A DNA stretch of 64,000 bases from Austropuccinia psidii (taxonomy: Eukaryota; Basidiomycota; Pucciniomycetes; Pucciniales; Sphaerophragmiaceae), in contig JALGQZ010000015.1 of assembly GCA_023105745.1 (NCBI GenBank), positions 16,528,499-16,592,498 of the forward strand. The letters run 5' to 3'. Made by a program: the position numbers and the translations under genes. The notes under the pieces were generated by a model, which made no database searches, was not told the DNA's origin, and worked only from the letters and a program-made list of their open reading frames with translations. Shown here in pieces: positions 22,082 through 34,577 of this stretch; position 1 is the first letter of the stretch; each line of letters starts with the position of its first letter.

Positions 22082-23582
22082 TGTCAGGGTGAGTCTATGT
22101 AGAAGCTTAAAAACAGTAAATACAAGCTAGTACTATGACTGTGACACGTCAAAATAAGTAATAAAATAATTCTTCAGGTCCTACTGCTACGTGGTAACAG
22201 TGGTGATGAGTCTATTGAGGACCTGGGTTGCAATGTTCTAATATCTTTGACTGTAAAGAGACACTACAATAATTATATTTAATTATATCTTTAAGTATTC
22301 TAAGGACACTACTGATGGATAACAGTCTTGTCACGTAAGAATATAGAATAAAAAGATAAGATGAGGATTTTTGAAGGCAAAAAACCCTTCTTTTTATATC
22401 TTTCAAGACTGTCAAGAGTTATTTACTCTTCACACGTCAGAGGAGTGAAAATTTTCACTCCATTGGCCAGTCTGTGGTTCTGGATCCTCAATTCTGACGT
22501 CAGTAGAGGCAGAATTGTGGTTTTGGGACCACAAATGATCATTCTGGATCAATACAGGATGAAAAAACTTTTCACCTGCCACGTCAGCACTTGGATGACG
22601 TTGTTCTGGTGTTTGTATGACCAATACTAGTCATTCTGGGCGGGTTTAAGCTTTGAACAACCATTATTTTGAGTATTAAGACTGTACTGGTTGGTACAGG
22701 TTTGGTACAGGCCAGTATTGGCCAAAAAACTTCCAACCAAGATATCTTGGTCAGTTTTTGAGATATCAAGAAACTAAGAGCACAGAATTGAAGGGCTTAA
22801 TGAGCTCTTCAATTTTGTATGCTTCATGTTTACCCTTCTTTCAAATAGCAAAAGTTATAAGGGTTTTAAGTTTTTGGATGTATTTTTGTACATCAGTATG
22901 AGGCTTCAAAAACTTCCATACCAGATATCTTCTTCAATTTGGAAGATATCTGTATTCTGATGATACAGTTTTGTAGGGCTTGATTAGCCCTACAGTTTGG
23001 TATGTGACACTGTACAGTTGTATGAGTGTATGCCAAAGATACAGGGGTTTGTTTATTTTCTTACTTTCAGAATATCTGTATTTTGGTTATTAAACCTTTG
23101 AACCAAGATCTCTCAGTCAATTTAAGAGATACAGAGGTCTAAGGTGTCTCAAATTAAAGCTCTTGTTGAGATCTTTAATTTGGTTATACTTTTGTACAGT
23201 TTTGTACAAGCCCTCTTTGACTTTCAGGGGGACTTGGTTTTGAAAATGAGGTTATATGGTATCTCCAGTTGTAGTGGTGTTACAACAACATGGATAATAT
23301 CATTGTGTAGCTCTCTATGTGAGCTTTAAGAAAAATACCATTTTGGTATAGGATAACTTAAATATGCATAAGTTAGATGAGAGGTGAAAATAAGGGTTTT
23401 GACTTGTTTATTCTCCTCTAGGTTTCCTTATTCTGTTTGGATAAGGTTGGTGTTTAATGTAAGAGGGTTGTTTTCTCTTAATTATTACCTGTATTGACTA
23501 TGTTTGTTCAATACTTGTCATACCATTATTTATGGTATGTTGGATGTCATGCTAGTGCTCTGTTTTGAGTCACAGGCTGACA
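22082..23582 (-). mobile_element. Solo LTR of a C-related family (1501 bp)
   Basis: On the minus strand it begins TGTCAGCCTGTGACTC like the C LTR, ends CTGACA, and is flanked by the duplicated target tccac (22077-22081 and 23583-23587). No internal sequence remains, as expected after LTR-LTR recombination. It interrupts the A2 gag domain. It is clearly diverged from the C LTRs at 50147 and 58407. Confidence 0.92.
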
Positions 23583-25421
23583 TCCACATTGTCTCAGAAT
23601 TTTTCTATAGATCATAAATTCTGACATGTCAGGATATAATGCTGTTAATATGTCCTTTTGTTGGCAAAACCATGGTAAAGCTCTGTCTTTATCAGCATTA
23701 AATTTGGCAGATTCAAAGGCTGTTTCAACTTTAAACCTCCAAGCATCATTTGCCCATTTGTTGATGATTTGGGTTTTCCACCAAGTCCAACTCTGGTGTC
23801 CATGTGCTTGTCTTATTTTGATGTACCATCTGTGAGCTGATCTGGTAAACAAGGTGTTAAACCTGGCTGTTACCAATCTGTCTGGTAATTCAAAATCTTC
23901 TTTGATCATGTCAATACCTCTAATGAATTCCATATGGTCATACTCTCCTTCACCACTGAAGTGAGGCCATTCTTTAAGTTTTGGAACTTCTTTCAAGAGT
24001 GCTTGGCCCATTGATGGTTCCAAGTTATGAAAAGAAGTGGATAATTCATTTTTTAATTGTGAATTATCAGGATCCAATACTTGTGGATTTGAAATTCTTG
24101 TGCCCTCATTTTGATTTAGAGGTGTAGACATTCTTGGTAAGGTGTTCATTAATTGTTCAATGTCATTCATTTTACTGTTGCTACACCTTTGGGAATTTCT
24201 GTATTCATGTTGGAAGCTTTGTATTAAATTTATTACTTCAATTTTATACATGTCTTCTTTATGTGTAAGTTCTTGCCATAACTCTGTCTGTCTTGTATTA
24301 TCAGCAGTGACTTGATTCAATTTCATTGATAATTTTGATACTTCTTCTTGTGAAGCATCAAAACACTTTTTCAAGGCAATGGTATATGTCTTTACTTCAG
24401 TAAATGAATTTGAAATGTCATCAAGGACTTTCTTGTTATCTGTCTTGATAATATTTATGGCTTGTTTAATTCTTGTTTCAATTATGTCATCAATATTGAA
24501 TTTAGAATATTTATCTGTTAATTCTTTAAAAATGGCAGATTGTTCATTTATTTTATTGTTAGAAGAATTATCATTATTGGAATTTTTAATTGTTCTCAAA
24601 ACTTTTTCAAAACACATAAGTGTTTCATTAATTTGGCACAGACTCAGGTTGTTTGTTTTAATGTTGTTACAAATGGTGTCATTTTTATCAGAAAGATGTT
24701 TTTTCACGTCATTTATAGCATTATACAACTCTGGGATGGAATCAAATATGTCAGAAATCATTTCTGGAACCTTAATCTGGCTTCCTCCTTCTTCTGTAAT
24801 TCCATCATGGTTCTGGCCATCTGAAATACATTTTCCATGGCATCCTGCTGAATCTTTGGGATTCTGTAGCCCTGGCTGTAAGGTTTTGGGGCTGGTGCCT
24901 TCCCTTTGCCCTTGTTTGGAGTTTGTGGCTGCTTTTTCACGTTGGAATTGCTGCTGCTGGCCACTGGGGCTGTTTTTGGCACTGGTTTGGCTGGTGGAGG
25001 GTTGTTTTTCCTCCATTCTAGTGTCAAAAGCATCATGTTTTTCTTCTCCATCAATGGATGCCATCCATTGAGCAATTTGCAAGTGTTGGGATGGCCCAAG
25101 AATTTTCTTACTGTCAGGTAAGAATTCATGCAATTCTTCCACAGGTCTGCAAGGATCTGGTACTCCTTGAATTGGAGTGCATTGTTGTATGCACTATGGC
25201 TGGCTTTGTATATGTCCACAGAGGCTTGTTGTGGCGGTGTCAGCTCTTTTTGAAGGTAAAATGGTATTATCAGCTTCAGAATGACCCATTTTAGTTGTTT
25301 GGAAGTCATCAACTGACCCTTTTCCTTCTGTACCTGGTTGGCCTCTGCCATAATCACGTCTATTACCTTTTTGGGAGCTGCTTGAGGGGTTGTAGCTGGC
25401 TCCTGACCTGGTTGAAGGCAT
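23583..25421 (-). pseudogene. A2 Gag, upstream part, cut by the solo LTR
   Basis: Gag sequence nearly identical to A1, from the long-frame start (25421) through the coiled-coil region and the Gag domain ([10 protein letters not shown]) to the solo LTR. The long frame has a TAG at 25194-25196, the same site as in A3, so A2 and A3 share it by descent. The solo LTR then separates this part from the rest of Pol. Confidence 0.88.
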
Positions 25422-25669
25422 AATTATGGTTAAAAAAGGCTTAAAATAGTATTTTTACGTCAAAAACTTACTATTGGCCAAATTCTTAGCCTTCTGAAGA
25501 GTATTACTTATGTCCAAGTTAATTAATTCAGAAGATATTGGTTCAGGCTGGTTATTTTGAGTCACAATAACAGTGCTATTATGATCAGAATTAACAGTAC
25601 TGGCAGGGATAATGCTGGTTACTGTTGAGGCTGTTTCAATGTTTTCTTGTCTTACCACGTTGTCAGACA
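24758..25669 (-). CDS. ORF1 of copy A2 (exons 25472-25669 and 24758-25407)
   Basis: Same layout as A1: intron 1 at 25747-25670, exon 198 nt, intron 2 at 25471-25408 (64 nt), last exon 650 nt, 282 aa with no break. The TAG in the overlapping long frame is a silent change in ORF1. ORF1 is therefore the only full-length product this copy could encode. The stop TGA (24760-24758) overlaps a long-frame ATG. Confidence 0.6.
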
Positions 25670-25896
25670 CTAAAATTAATGAAAAAAGCCAATTAATTAA
25701 GTAAAAAAAGGATATTTCAAAAAAAGAAATAAAAATTTAAGCCTCACTTATAATATGAAAAAAATTATTTTTTATGGGTTTTTTTTGAATTATAAGTATT
25801 TTTTATATGTTTTTAAATTTTTCAATATAAGAAAAAAGATTTAAAAAGAGTAAAAAAAATATGTCACAGGTAAAATATCACGGCTGGGCCCCCAAA

Positions 25897-27719
25897 TGTA
25901 AGGTGTGGATATGAAACTTTGATTAAAAATCAAGTACTTTTCCTGTCCTCAAAATTTGTATAAGGTGAAAATCAATTAAAAATAGTATGAAATATTATTT
26001 TTAAGAGAAAACACGCCAATTTTATTGTTTATAACTTTATTAGTATAAAACAATAATATTATAAAAATTTATTGTTTTACCAACAATAAAAATTTATCCA
26101 AAAAATACTCTACAAGAGATATTTTAAGGCTACAAAAGAAATTTCTTCAAGAGCAATTTCAATTGGAATTAATTGAGCAAAGAACTGCAAGCAATTAATT
26201 AAAGAACAAAGTCTTTAAAAAGAATATTAAAGAGAAAACACGCCCAAAAGTGACCAGAGTGAATTTGGAAACAAAGTGACAAAGTTTACAGTGATGAAAG
26301 ATGCTTTAATTCACTTTTGGGGTGGTTCAGGGGTAAAAATGATTATAAGAGTTACAAACAATGATTATAATGATTTTTTTCACGTGGTTAAAAGGATTAA
26401 AATGATTTAAAAGTGGTGGTTGGAATCTTTGATTGATTGGTTTAACAGTTTTAAACTAATTAATAAAAGGAAAAGATTCTAACATGAAGAGAAAAGTGGG
26501 GCAAAGAAGACATTCTTTTATAGCCATCAATTCTCTTGCTCCAAAAGTAAAATTTACTCTTGTCAGTCGTGAAAAACAGTTTGACAACAGAAAAGCTAAT
26601 TATGGCATCATTGAACCCTGGTTTAGACCAAAAAAGGCTGGTTTAAGCCATTTTTAGCCATTTTAGACCCTTAAATCAGCCATTACTATAGCAATACCAG
26701 GCCTAGAGCCTTCAAAACACGTCAGAATGTGTGTCAGAGGCGTAGAAACCAGTTAAAACTGTTTTTATTATGATTGTTTTATCTTAAGGGTAGTTTTACC
26801 CTCTTGGCAACAGCTAAAACTACCCCAGTTGGTATCAAAACCTCATCATCAATTGAGTCCACAGACCCTGTAACTCAATTCCAGGCCAAAAGTGATGAAC
26901 TTTTGCGTGAATTTTGACATCCCACGCCTGTCAGCAAGGATTTTGGGGGTCTAGCTCCCCCTTAGAGCTGGAGTTCCTTTTCCCCCCCAAATTTAATCTT
27001 TCCAATTTATTTTTCCTTTAATTCCTCATCATGTATTATACTTATAATTTACACATGTAATTCAATTCAATTGTACAGTACAATACAGTAATAATTGACA
27101 CCTCATATGTAAATCAAAGTTCACTTATGTAATACACGCGCACATTTTGACATTTCAATTGAATTCAATTGAAAATACTTCAATTCCTCATAACTTCTAA
27201 ACTAAACACAACACCTCAATTTTAACACAAAAATTGATGGTTAACACCACATGTGGTGTGAATTAAATTAAGGTTTTGAGGATTTTCAACTTTTGTATTG
27301 AAAATACTAAAAACTTAATTTAAGCTTATTTAGAGTTGAGTTACAAGAATTTCACTCAGAGGTGACCCCACCTGATTTTTTATGAGGAATCCAATGGTGA
27401 AATAAATTTTATATGTTTATTTATTGGATAAAAAGTTATAATAAATTTTATTTAACTTTTTTCCAAATTTATTTATTTTTTCACAATTTTGTTAAAATTT
27501 CATTTTTACTTAAATTTTTCAAGTATAAATGTAATTTTATATTTACAAAATTTAATGTATTTTTATTTTTAAATTATAATTTTATTTTTTAATATAATTT
27601 CATATTTATATTTTGATTTTTATTTTAATAATATAAATAAATTTATTTTATTTATATTAATATGTTATTTTTTATATTTGTGGTCTTTTGGGTATATGAA
27701 ATTACCTCTAAGGCTCACA
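25897..27719 (-). mobile_element. A2 upstream LTR (1823 bp)
   Basis: A near-perfect match to 16145-17967. The TGTAAGG...CTCACA ends are intact. The right end abuts the tttac target duplication at 27720-27724. Confidence 0.93.
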
Positions 27720-27724
27720 TTTAC

Positions 27725-28651
27725 CTTCTTGGCAACAGCTAAAACTACCCCAGTTGGTATCAAAACCTCATCATCAATTGAGTCCACAGACCCTGTAACT
27801 CAATTCCAGGCCAAAAGTGATGAACTTTTGCGTGAATTTTGACATCCCACGCCTGTCAGCAAGGATTTTGGGGGTCTAGCTCCCCCTTAGAGCTGGAGTT
27901 CCTTTTCCCCCCCAAATTTAATCTTTCCAATTTATTTTTTCCTTTAATTCCTCATCATGTATTATACTTATAATTTACACATGTAATTCAATTCAATTGT
28001 ACAGTACAATACAGTAATAATTGACACCTCATATGTAAATCAAAGTTCACTTATGTAATACACGCGCACATTTTGACATTTCAATTGAATTCAATTGAAA
28101 ATACTTTAATTCCTCATAACTTCTAAACTAAACACAACACCTCAATTTTAACACAAAAATTGATGGTTAACACCACATGTGGTGTGAATTAAATTAAGGT
28201 TTTGAGGATTTTCAACTTTTGTGTTGAAAATACTAAAAACTTAATTTAAGCTTATTTAGAGTTGAGTTACAAAAATTTCACTCAGAGGTGACCCCACCTG
28301 ATTTTTTATGAGGAATCCAATGGTGAAATAAAATTTATATGTTTATTTATTTGATAAAAAGTTATAATAAATTTTATTTAACTTTTTTCCAAATTTATTT
28401 ATTTTTTCACAATTTTGTTAAAATTTCATTTTTACTTAAATTTTTCAAGTATAAATGTAATTTTATATTTACAAAATTTAAAGTAATTTTATTTTTAAAT
28501 TATAATTAATTTTTTATTTTTAATATAATTTTATATTTATATTTTTTATTTTTATTTTAATAATATAAATAAATTTATTTTATTTATATTAATATGTTAT
28601 TTTTTATATTTGTGGTCTTTTGGGTATATGAAATTACCTCTAAGGCTCACA
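27725..28651 (-). mobile_element. A1 upstream LTR, right piece
   Basis: Continues the LTR interrupted at 14046. Together the pieces are about 1840 bp, matching the 1839-bp partner at 4863-6701. Followed by target duplication tcagt. Confidence 0.92.
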
Positions 28652-28656
28652 TCAGT

Positions 28657-28924
28657 AGAGTTGTGGCAGCCATATCCTTATTTACCCTTCTCTTTCTTTC
28701 TGACAGGTTGAAAAAGTGGACTTGGACTTGTTTGTGGTTGGCTCCTTTATTTGTTACTCTTATTTATTTGTATTTGATTTTTTTCTTATATTTATATTTA
28801 TTAGAAATACCATTATTATTACACTCTTGAGTGTTTTTCTTCTTATGAAATCCTGAGCCCTCTACAAGTGAGTCCCAGTTTACTGAATGCCAGGCCCTCT
28901 TTACTTAGAAGAGCCCCTGTGAAA
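28657..28924 (+). mobile_element. B-prime LTR, right piece
   Basis: Matches the last part of the B LTR: 'catatcctta', 'caggttgaaa', 'gtgagtccc', 'tgccaggcc' and a final 'agagcccctgtga'. It marks the outer end of the nested complex. Confidence 0.75.
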
Positions 28925-31301
28925 AAGTCATTTTATATTAATGAAATCCTCTAACCCACTTTTCCTTCAATATTTACAAGATTTGGAGATTTTGTTTTTT
29001 GACTAAAGGAATGAGACTGAAATTCCATAAAAAGATATTGATGAATTTAGGAATGAAACTTCTGAAGGAGGAATGCACCAAAATTGTCTTAATGGACTGA
29101 TTATAATGGTCAGTATTTTTTCACCTCAACAGTCTTAATTCCTTGTGAAAATATTTCCTGTAATATGTCCCAAAAGTACATTACAGCTTTGTGAAATAAA
29201 CCTTAACTGAAGGCAAGAAATTTGAGTTTGGGATACCATCTATATTGCCTCAGATTTTGAAGTTGGTATTAATCAATGGATCTTTAAGTTTTCTCATGAT
29301 TCCCTTTTTCGCTTGAGTAACTGTTGAAGGTTCTAAAAAGCACTTAAAATTTCTTAAACCCCCCTCATACACTTGAAAAAATTCTCTTTGGGAAAGTATA
29401 AATAATACAGGTTTTTCAATGAACAAAGTGCATTGGAGTGAATTGGAAAGAAGATATTAGTAACATTTTCCAAGAAATAAAATTTGTGGGAATTCACATA
29501 TCTCAAAGGTGTAATCAATGAAATACTGCCAATTATAAAATAAATGTACAAAAAATAAAAAAAGGTATGGAAATTTAAAAACAATTATTAATCTGAAAAA
29601 GATGAAAAGATGACAAAGGAACAGTATAGAAAGAGTGAATCTGTAGCCTTGATGAGTTTAATTAAGGGGACTCGGAGGATTATGAGTGTTTTGAAATTGA
29701 AAACAGGACAATAACACTTTTTAAACCTTAATTTATCTCTTTATGTTTTTTGAGGGTGGTTGAGTTTGGGTGTCTAAGTTGGAAATTTTGTAGGGCACTT
29801 TTCTATTTTCAATAGGATTTATTTTTCTTAACTGTCCTTGATTTTGATTGATATGATATACAGGGGCTTTCTTATTAACCTTCAATAAGAGCCAAACTTG
29901 CATAGGTTTTTCTATATTCATGAAAGTTGGCTTATGTGAATTTCCCAACCTGTATATTAATTTTAATGAAGAAAAACACTTATTCATATTTTTGAATTAT
30001 TATATGATATATTGATATATATATTAATTTAAATTTAATTATTAGAAATTTGATACATATATTTATTAGGTTGAAAGAAATACTTGAAAATAATAATAGT
30101 AATGATAATCTGTTAATTTCACATTTCAATTAATAAATTTTATATTTTTTTTACACTTTTGTAATCCTCTTCTTTCATTGTCTTGAAAAAAGCCAGACTA
30201 TTATAGTACTTACAATGGTTTTTATTTCAATTTCAAATAAGCTTTTTCTTAATTCAAAAAAAAAGTAATTATTTTTGAATTCATGAATTATTATTTCTTA
30301 TTATATTCACAATACTCGACTAAATTTATGAAAATTGCACATTTGGTTTCTCTTGATAAGAAAATCATTTTGAGGAATATAAATCTCAACTTTATAGGAC
30401 AAGGGATTTATACATATATGTCATTCCTCATTCTAAAAATTGTTTGGTTTCTAAGATGACATTTTTTGAAATGATCAACTCATTTGAAAAATTTCAAACT
30501 AGCAGCCACTTTACAATTTTCCTTCTTGAGGTAATTAAGTGCTTGCTACACTTTCTCAGAAATGAGAAATTTATTTTTATCCATAGAAAAAGTAACCTGA
30601 TTTATTTTTGGGGATTTTAACTTATTTTTTTTCTGCAGATATCAATAAAGCAACAAAAGTTGTTGTAAGTTGATTTTTACAAGTTATTTTCAAATTCCAG
30701 CTTATAGTGCGCGAAGCGGGTTGTTTAAGTTATTACTGAGCCGTTGTTTTCAAGCTACCTCATATAAGGACCCTGACCTTTTTTGGTTTCCAGTGACACC
30801 TCGCCACAGTTTTCTTTTTCTTGGCAATATGAAGTTTTTTTCTATGGTTGAATAAAAGAAGTTTGTTTAATTGTTAGCCTAGATGAGCACCTTGAATTAA
30901 GTATGCTTCGAACTTTTCAAGATAAAAAAATGAAGTCACAAATTAAATTTATTTTATTTGGTTCAATAAATTCACAGTTTCGCTGAATTTTGTTTTGAAA
31001 AGTTGGAGCAATCGCTCAAATTCTAGCGTAAGATTGTCATTCAACGTGTTGGAAAAGCAAAGCAAAAAGATAGTCTGAAAGATAATAAAAAACCAGCTCA
31101 ATAAAAGAAAAAGATATTCGGAAATTTCAAATGAAGAACGTTTTTTAAGAATTATAAACATAAGGTGGGAGTATCTAATCCTCTAAGAAAGTAAAAAAAC
31201 GATCAAAATTCTTCAAGTCCGTCATTTTAATCAAACGCAGCAGCAATTTGACAAAAGAAACAATACCAATAGGCTCTATAAACGTATTTCCTTGAACCCT
31301 T
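28925..31301. other. A+T-rich intergenic region, no gene seen
   Basis: About 2.4 kb between the nested complex and the PBDC1-like gene. It has scattered short open frames on both strands without recognisable motifs and no LTR ends that I can see. The right end should hold the 3' untranslated region of the PBDC1-like gene. Confidence 0.5.
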
Positions 31302-32259
31302 TTACGGCTTGCGGGAAGCACGTTTTTCCTCCCATTCCTTTTTGGCTAAAGTATGAGCACGATCGTTCAAACCTAATCGATTCCTAGCGATTTCGATAGC
31401 ATAAAATTGAATTCTTGTGATGAACATCGTGTTGCGTTCTGTGTAATCGTCATTTGCATTTGTTCTAATTAGAGTACCAAAGTTGAAATCGGCGACTTGA
31501 GTCCCAAGCCAAATAAGAAGGGATTCAAAAGGAGTTGGGTCAGTTTAAATGCAAGGAAGCTAAATTGAATGACAAACCTCGTTTCTCGAACTTTGAGATG
31601 AAATTTCTCCAGGTTTCTTTTCCTTTTGCACTCTTCATTTCATCTTCATCAATTTTTTGCAATTTACCATCTTTGTTACTTGCCATATCTGGAAAAAAGG
31701 TTTTGAATTCTTCAAAGATTTCGTCATCGTACCTAAAAAAGAGAAGTTTAATTCAATATCTACAAACATCTTGTGAGACTGAGCTTGATGATAATAAAAA
31801 AAACAAGTGAATGATATGAATGTTTATTGTTTGAGCTTCACTTTGTTAGTTTCATGGCCTTTGGTGATAAAGCACCTAATAAATTCCAATAGGTTTCCGC
31901 CTGTTCAATGCATCGAACTGCAAACCTGCGAAGATAAAATCAAGTCAAATGATTTGAATTGCCTTAGTATTATTGTTGATTCAGACGTTGATCAAGACAC
32001 GAAATGCTGCTGAACAAGACACACTCACTGTTTCTCAATCTGAAGGCGATTCAAAATCCGATTGCGAACATTAGTTTCGTAGCATGATTAATATCAAATG
32101 CGCCGGGCGATATCAAATCAAAAGGTTTTTTTGATCAACGTCACTTTAAGTAAACCCATCAAAAGAGTAAGTTGGAGTGTATTCTTTGATTACCTCTGGC
32201 AGATTGGGTGCATTCTTAGCATCAAAGTTTTTGGGGATGGGGTCTGATGGGATGTCCAT
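31302..32259 (-). CDS. PBDC1: PBDC1 / Ypl225w-family protein, five exons
   Basis: Exons 32259-32194, 32039-32029, 31925-31842, 31732-31578 and 31495-31302 total 510 nt, 169 aa. All junctions are GT-AG and the frame is kept throughout. Family blocks seen in order: NLPE, CIEQAETYWNLL, KLTKYDDEIFEEF, KETWRNFISKFE, VADFNFGTLIRTN, YTERNTMFITRIQFYAIEIARNR, with a charged C-terminus. From established work the yeast member (Ypl225w/Chp1) assists folding of elongation factor eEF1A at the ribosome in the cytosol. The second exon is only 11 nt; without it the conserved helix would be out of frame. This is the one clear single-copy housekeeping gene here. Its ATG is about 350 bp from the D element remains. 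Confidence 0.88.
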
Positions 32260-32609
32260 GGCGTGGAAGTGATTGGCGGAGGTGGAAAGTCTGATCCAGA
32301 ATAAATTTACAGTAATGTCTTGGATTGTCCAGGCAGTCCCTGCGCCGCGGAGTTGCTGAGTTTTGGGCTTGCTGCAAATTTGCAGACAAAGTTAGCCATC
32401 GATGGCAACTCCGACCGGGTCTTCCATTCCTCAACAAGACACTCACTGAAAAAACCGTGGCAAAGTCATTTTCAGGCTCAAACAAGCATGATTTTAGAGG
32501 ATATCTCACCAAAAATGTAGTGGATTGGGTCTTCATGTTTGAACATTGATGTCATCAAGTAGTGCTTCATTTCGAGTGTTTTGGTTGGAAGGTTGGTTTG
32601 AAATTGCTT
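32260..32609 (-). promoter_or_regulatory. Upstream region of the PBDC1-like gene
   Basis: This is the only non-transposon DNA upstream of the PBDC1-like start codon, somewhat G+C richer than its surroundings. It is expected to hold the promoter; I see no motif I can name. Confidence 0.4.
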
Positions 32610-34562
32610 TCAGTATTGAATTTTATTGCATCAATTGGTAAAAATTGATCTTCAACATTTGGCACACAACTCTTAGGGAAGGTTTTACCAATGCAAGAGA
32701 AGAAGACTCCTGCGTCAAGTAAAAATTCTGGGTGGGTTTGATATCAATTACTACTTCTGCTATAGAGGAGTTTCCAGCTTATATCCTTTTCCCCTGTTAG
32801 GGTTGGTCTTCATAAGTTGTGCATCTTGAACATTTGAAAAATCAGGTTGATTATTACTTGACTGTGGTAGGTGGGAGCAAGATTCTATGATGTCAAATGT
32901 AGAGTGGATATTTTCTATATCTTTGGAATATTCAGAAAATATTAAAGATTTATCATTTGAGTTTTCTTCAGCAACATCATCTTTTTCAATGTTAGTTGCA
33001 ATGATTTCCCTCTCTTTGAACATGTATTTGCTAAATGTGTGACACTTTTGCACATGTGCCACTTTCTGAGTGTCTCTGCAGAGTTATTTTTTATATTGAT
33101 ATATTAGAATTGTGGAGTTTTTCTCCTCAGAATATTTCTAAGGTGTCGTAAGTAGACCTTGTTTTAAGCCTTGTCCTCCTCAAACAAATTTTTTAGTGGT
33201 TAATTCTCCTAATATATTGAAAATATATTCTAACAAGGATTGTTCAATAGCCCTGCTATTCACAGAATATTCCAAATCTCCTCCACATTGTCTCAGAGTT
33301 CTTCTATGAATCATAAATTTCAACATGCAAGGATATAATGCTGTTGTTTTGTCTTTTGTTGGCAACACCATGGTAAGGCTGTCTCTGTCAGAATTAAATT
33401 TTGCAGATTCAAAGGCTATTTAAAACTTGAATCTCAAATAATCATTGGCCCATGTATTGAAAATCTGGGTTTTCCACCAAGTCCAGCTTTGGCAGCCATG
33501 TTCTTGTCTTAGTGTGATATACCATCTATGAAATGACTTAGTGAACAAGGTGTTAAATCTTGTTAGCAATCTGTCTGTTAGTTTAAATTCCTCTTTGATC
33601 ATGTCAATTCCTCTAATAAATTCCAAATGGTCATATTCTTCTTCACTACTGAAGTGAGGCCATGCTTTAAGTTTTGGTAACTCTCTCAGAAGTGCATGGC
33701 CCATTGATAGTTCCAAGTTATGATGAGAGGTGAAAACTTGGTTTTTTTATGTGAAATTCCTACATCCAATACTTATGGGTTGGAATCTCACCTTTGTTAA
33801 TTTTTATTCACAGGTGTAAACATTCTTGTTAAATTGTGTAGTGATTGTTCAATATCACTCAATTTACTGGAATTACACCTTGTAGAATTTATAAATTGAT
33901 GTTGAAAAGGTTGTATTAAATTTATCAACTAAATTTTATACATATCTTCTTTAATTGTTTTTTCTTTCCATAATTTTTTTCTAGTATTATAAAAAAGAAA
34001 TTTATTCAATTTGATTGTTAATTTTTCTAATTCTTCCTGTGAATTATCAACACTCTTTTCAAGGAAGTTGTATTTATCTTGACTTGAGAGTTCAATTTCT
34101 GAAATTATGAAGGATATTCTTATTATCTTCCTTCATAATGTTTATGGCTTTTTGTATTCTTGTCTCAATGATGTCATCAAGCTTCAATGTATAATATATC
34201 TTTGTTAATTTTTTTATGACAACAGATTATTCATTTATCTTATTTGAAAATAAATTATCATTATTTTATGTTTTGAGTGTTCTTGAAAACTTCTCAAAAC
34301 ACATTCCCAATCCATTTATTTGGTGCAAACTCCAATTATTTTCTCTAAGATTGTCTCAAAGGTTTGAATTATTGTCAGAATTATGACTATATATAATTCT
34401 GGAACTCCATTAAAGCTCTCAGGAATCATTTCAGATAGTTTAATATGGATTCCTCCCTTTCCTGAATTTCAATCATAGCTCTTTCAATCTGAAACACATT
34501 TCCTGTGGACTCTTTGTGAATATTTGATATTCTGTAGTCTGGCTATATACCTTGCTGACAGG
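32610..34562 (-). pseudogene. Decayed Gag-protease remains of an A-like Ty3 element (family D)
   Basis: The minus strand aligns with A1 from the protease region (about 10127) back to within ORF1 (about 12108), with many stops and indels. Open pieces lie at 32760-33062, 33180-33371 and 33420-33716. Visible are the Gag domain ([11 protein letters not shown]), a broken zinc-knuckle region, and a protease site reading LLDAGV. The 5' end is cut directly by the D LTR start at 34563, and the left end stops at 32610, beside the PBDC1-like promoter. Confidence 0.85.
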
Positions 34563-34577
34563 TGTAAGGTTTGACTA
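34563..34577 (-). mobile_element. D LTR, left tip
   Basis: Fifteen bases beginning TGTAAGGTTTG, like the A LTR end. They are cut off from the rest (44223-46162) by element B; the duplicated target gacta is the last five bases. Confidence 0.75.

Larger units (their letters stand above)
14047..27719 (-). mobile_element. Tandem family A array (LTR-A3-LTR-A2-LTR) nested in the A1 LTR
   Basis: It is bounded by the target duplication tttac (14042-14046 and 27720-27724), so the whole block behaves as one insertion. Order on the + strand: truncated LTR (14047-14860), gag/ORF1 fragment A3 (14861-16144), LTR (16145-17967), near-complete internal region A2 (17968-25896), LTR (25897-27719). A shared middle LTR between two internal regions is what LTR-LTR recombination produces. 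A later deletion joined LTR to gag at 14860/14861. Confidence 0.88.
4863..28651 (-). mobile_element. Ty3/gypsy element A1 with nested insertions
   Basis: A minus-strand LTR retrotransposon flanked by the 5-bp target duplication tcagt (4858-4862 and 28652-28656). Its downstream LTR is 4863-6701 and its internal region is 6702-13133. Its upstream LTR is split into 13134-14046 and 27725-28651 by the inner tandem array at 14047-27719. The two LTRs differ at only a handful of positions by eye, so the insertion is young. It carries polypurine tract, Pol, Gag, ORF1 and a primer-binding candidate in the expected order. Confidence 0.93.

Noticed and set aside
22212..22769. Small frames inside the solo LTR
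   Set aside because: LTR sequence with no conserved protein; the frames are not kept in related LTRs.
29733..29987. 84-codon minus-strand frame in the intergenic region
   Set aside because: No recognisable motif or splice context; A+T-rich chance frame is the simpler reading.
30690..30760. Possible tRNA-like G+C-rich segment
   Set aside because: No cloverleaf arms or B-box could be matched.
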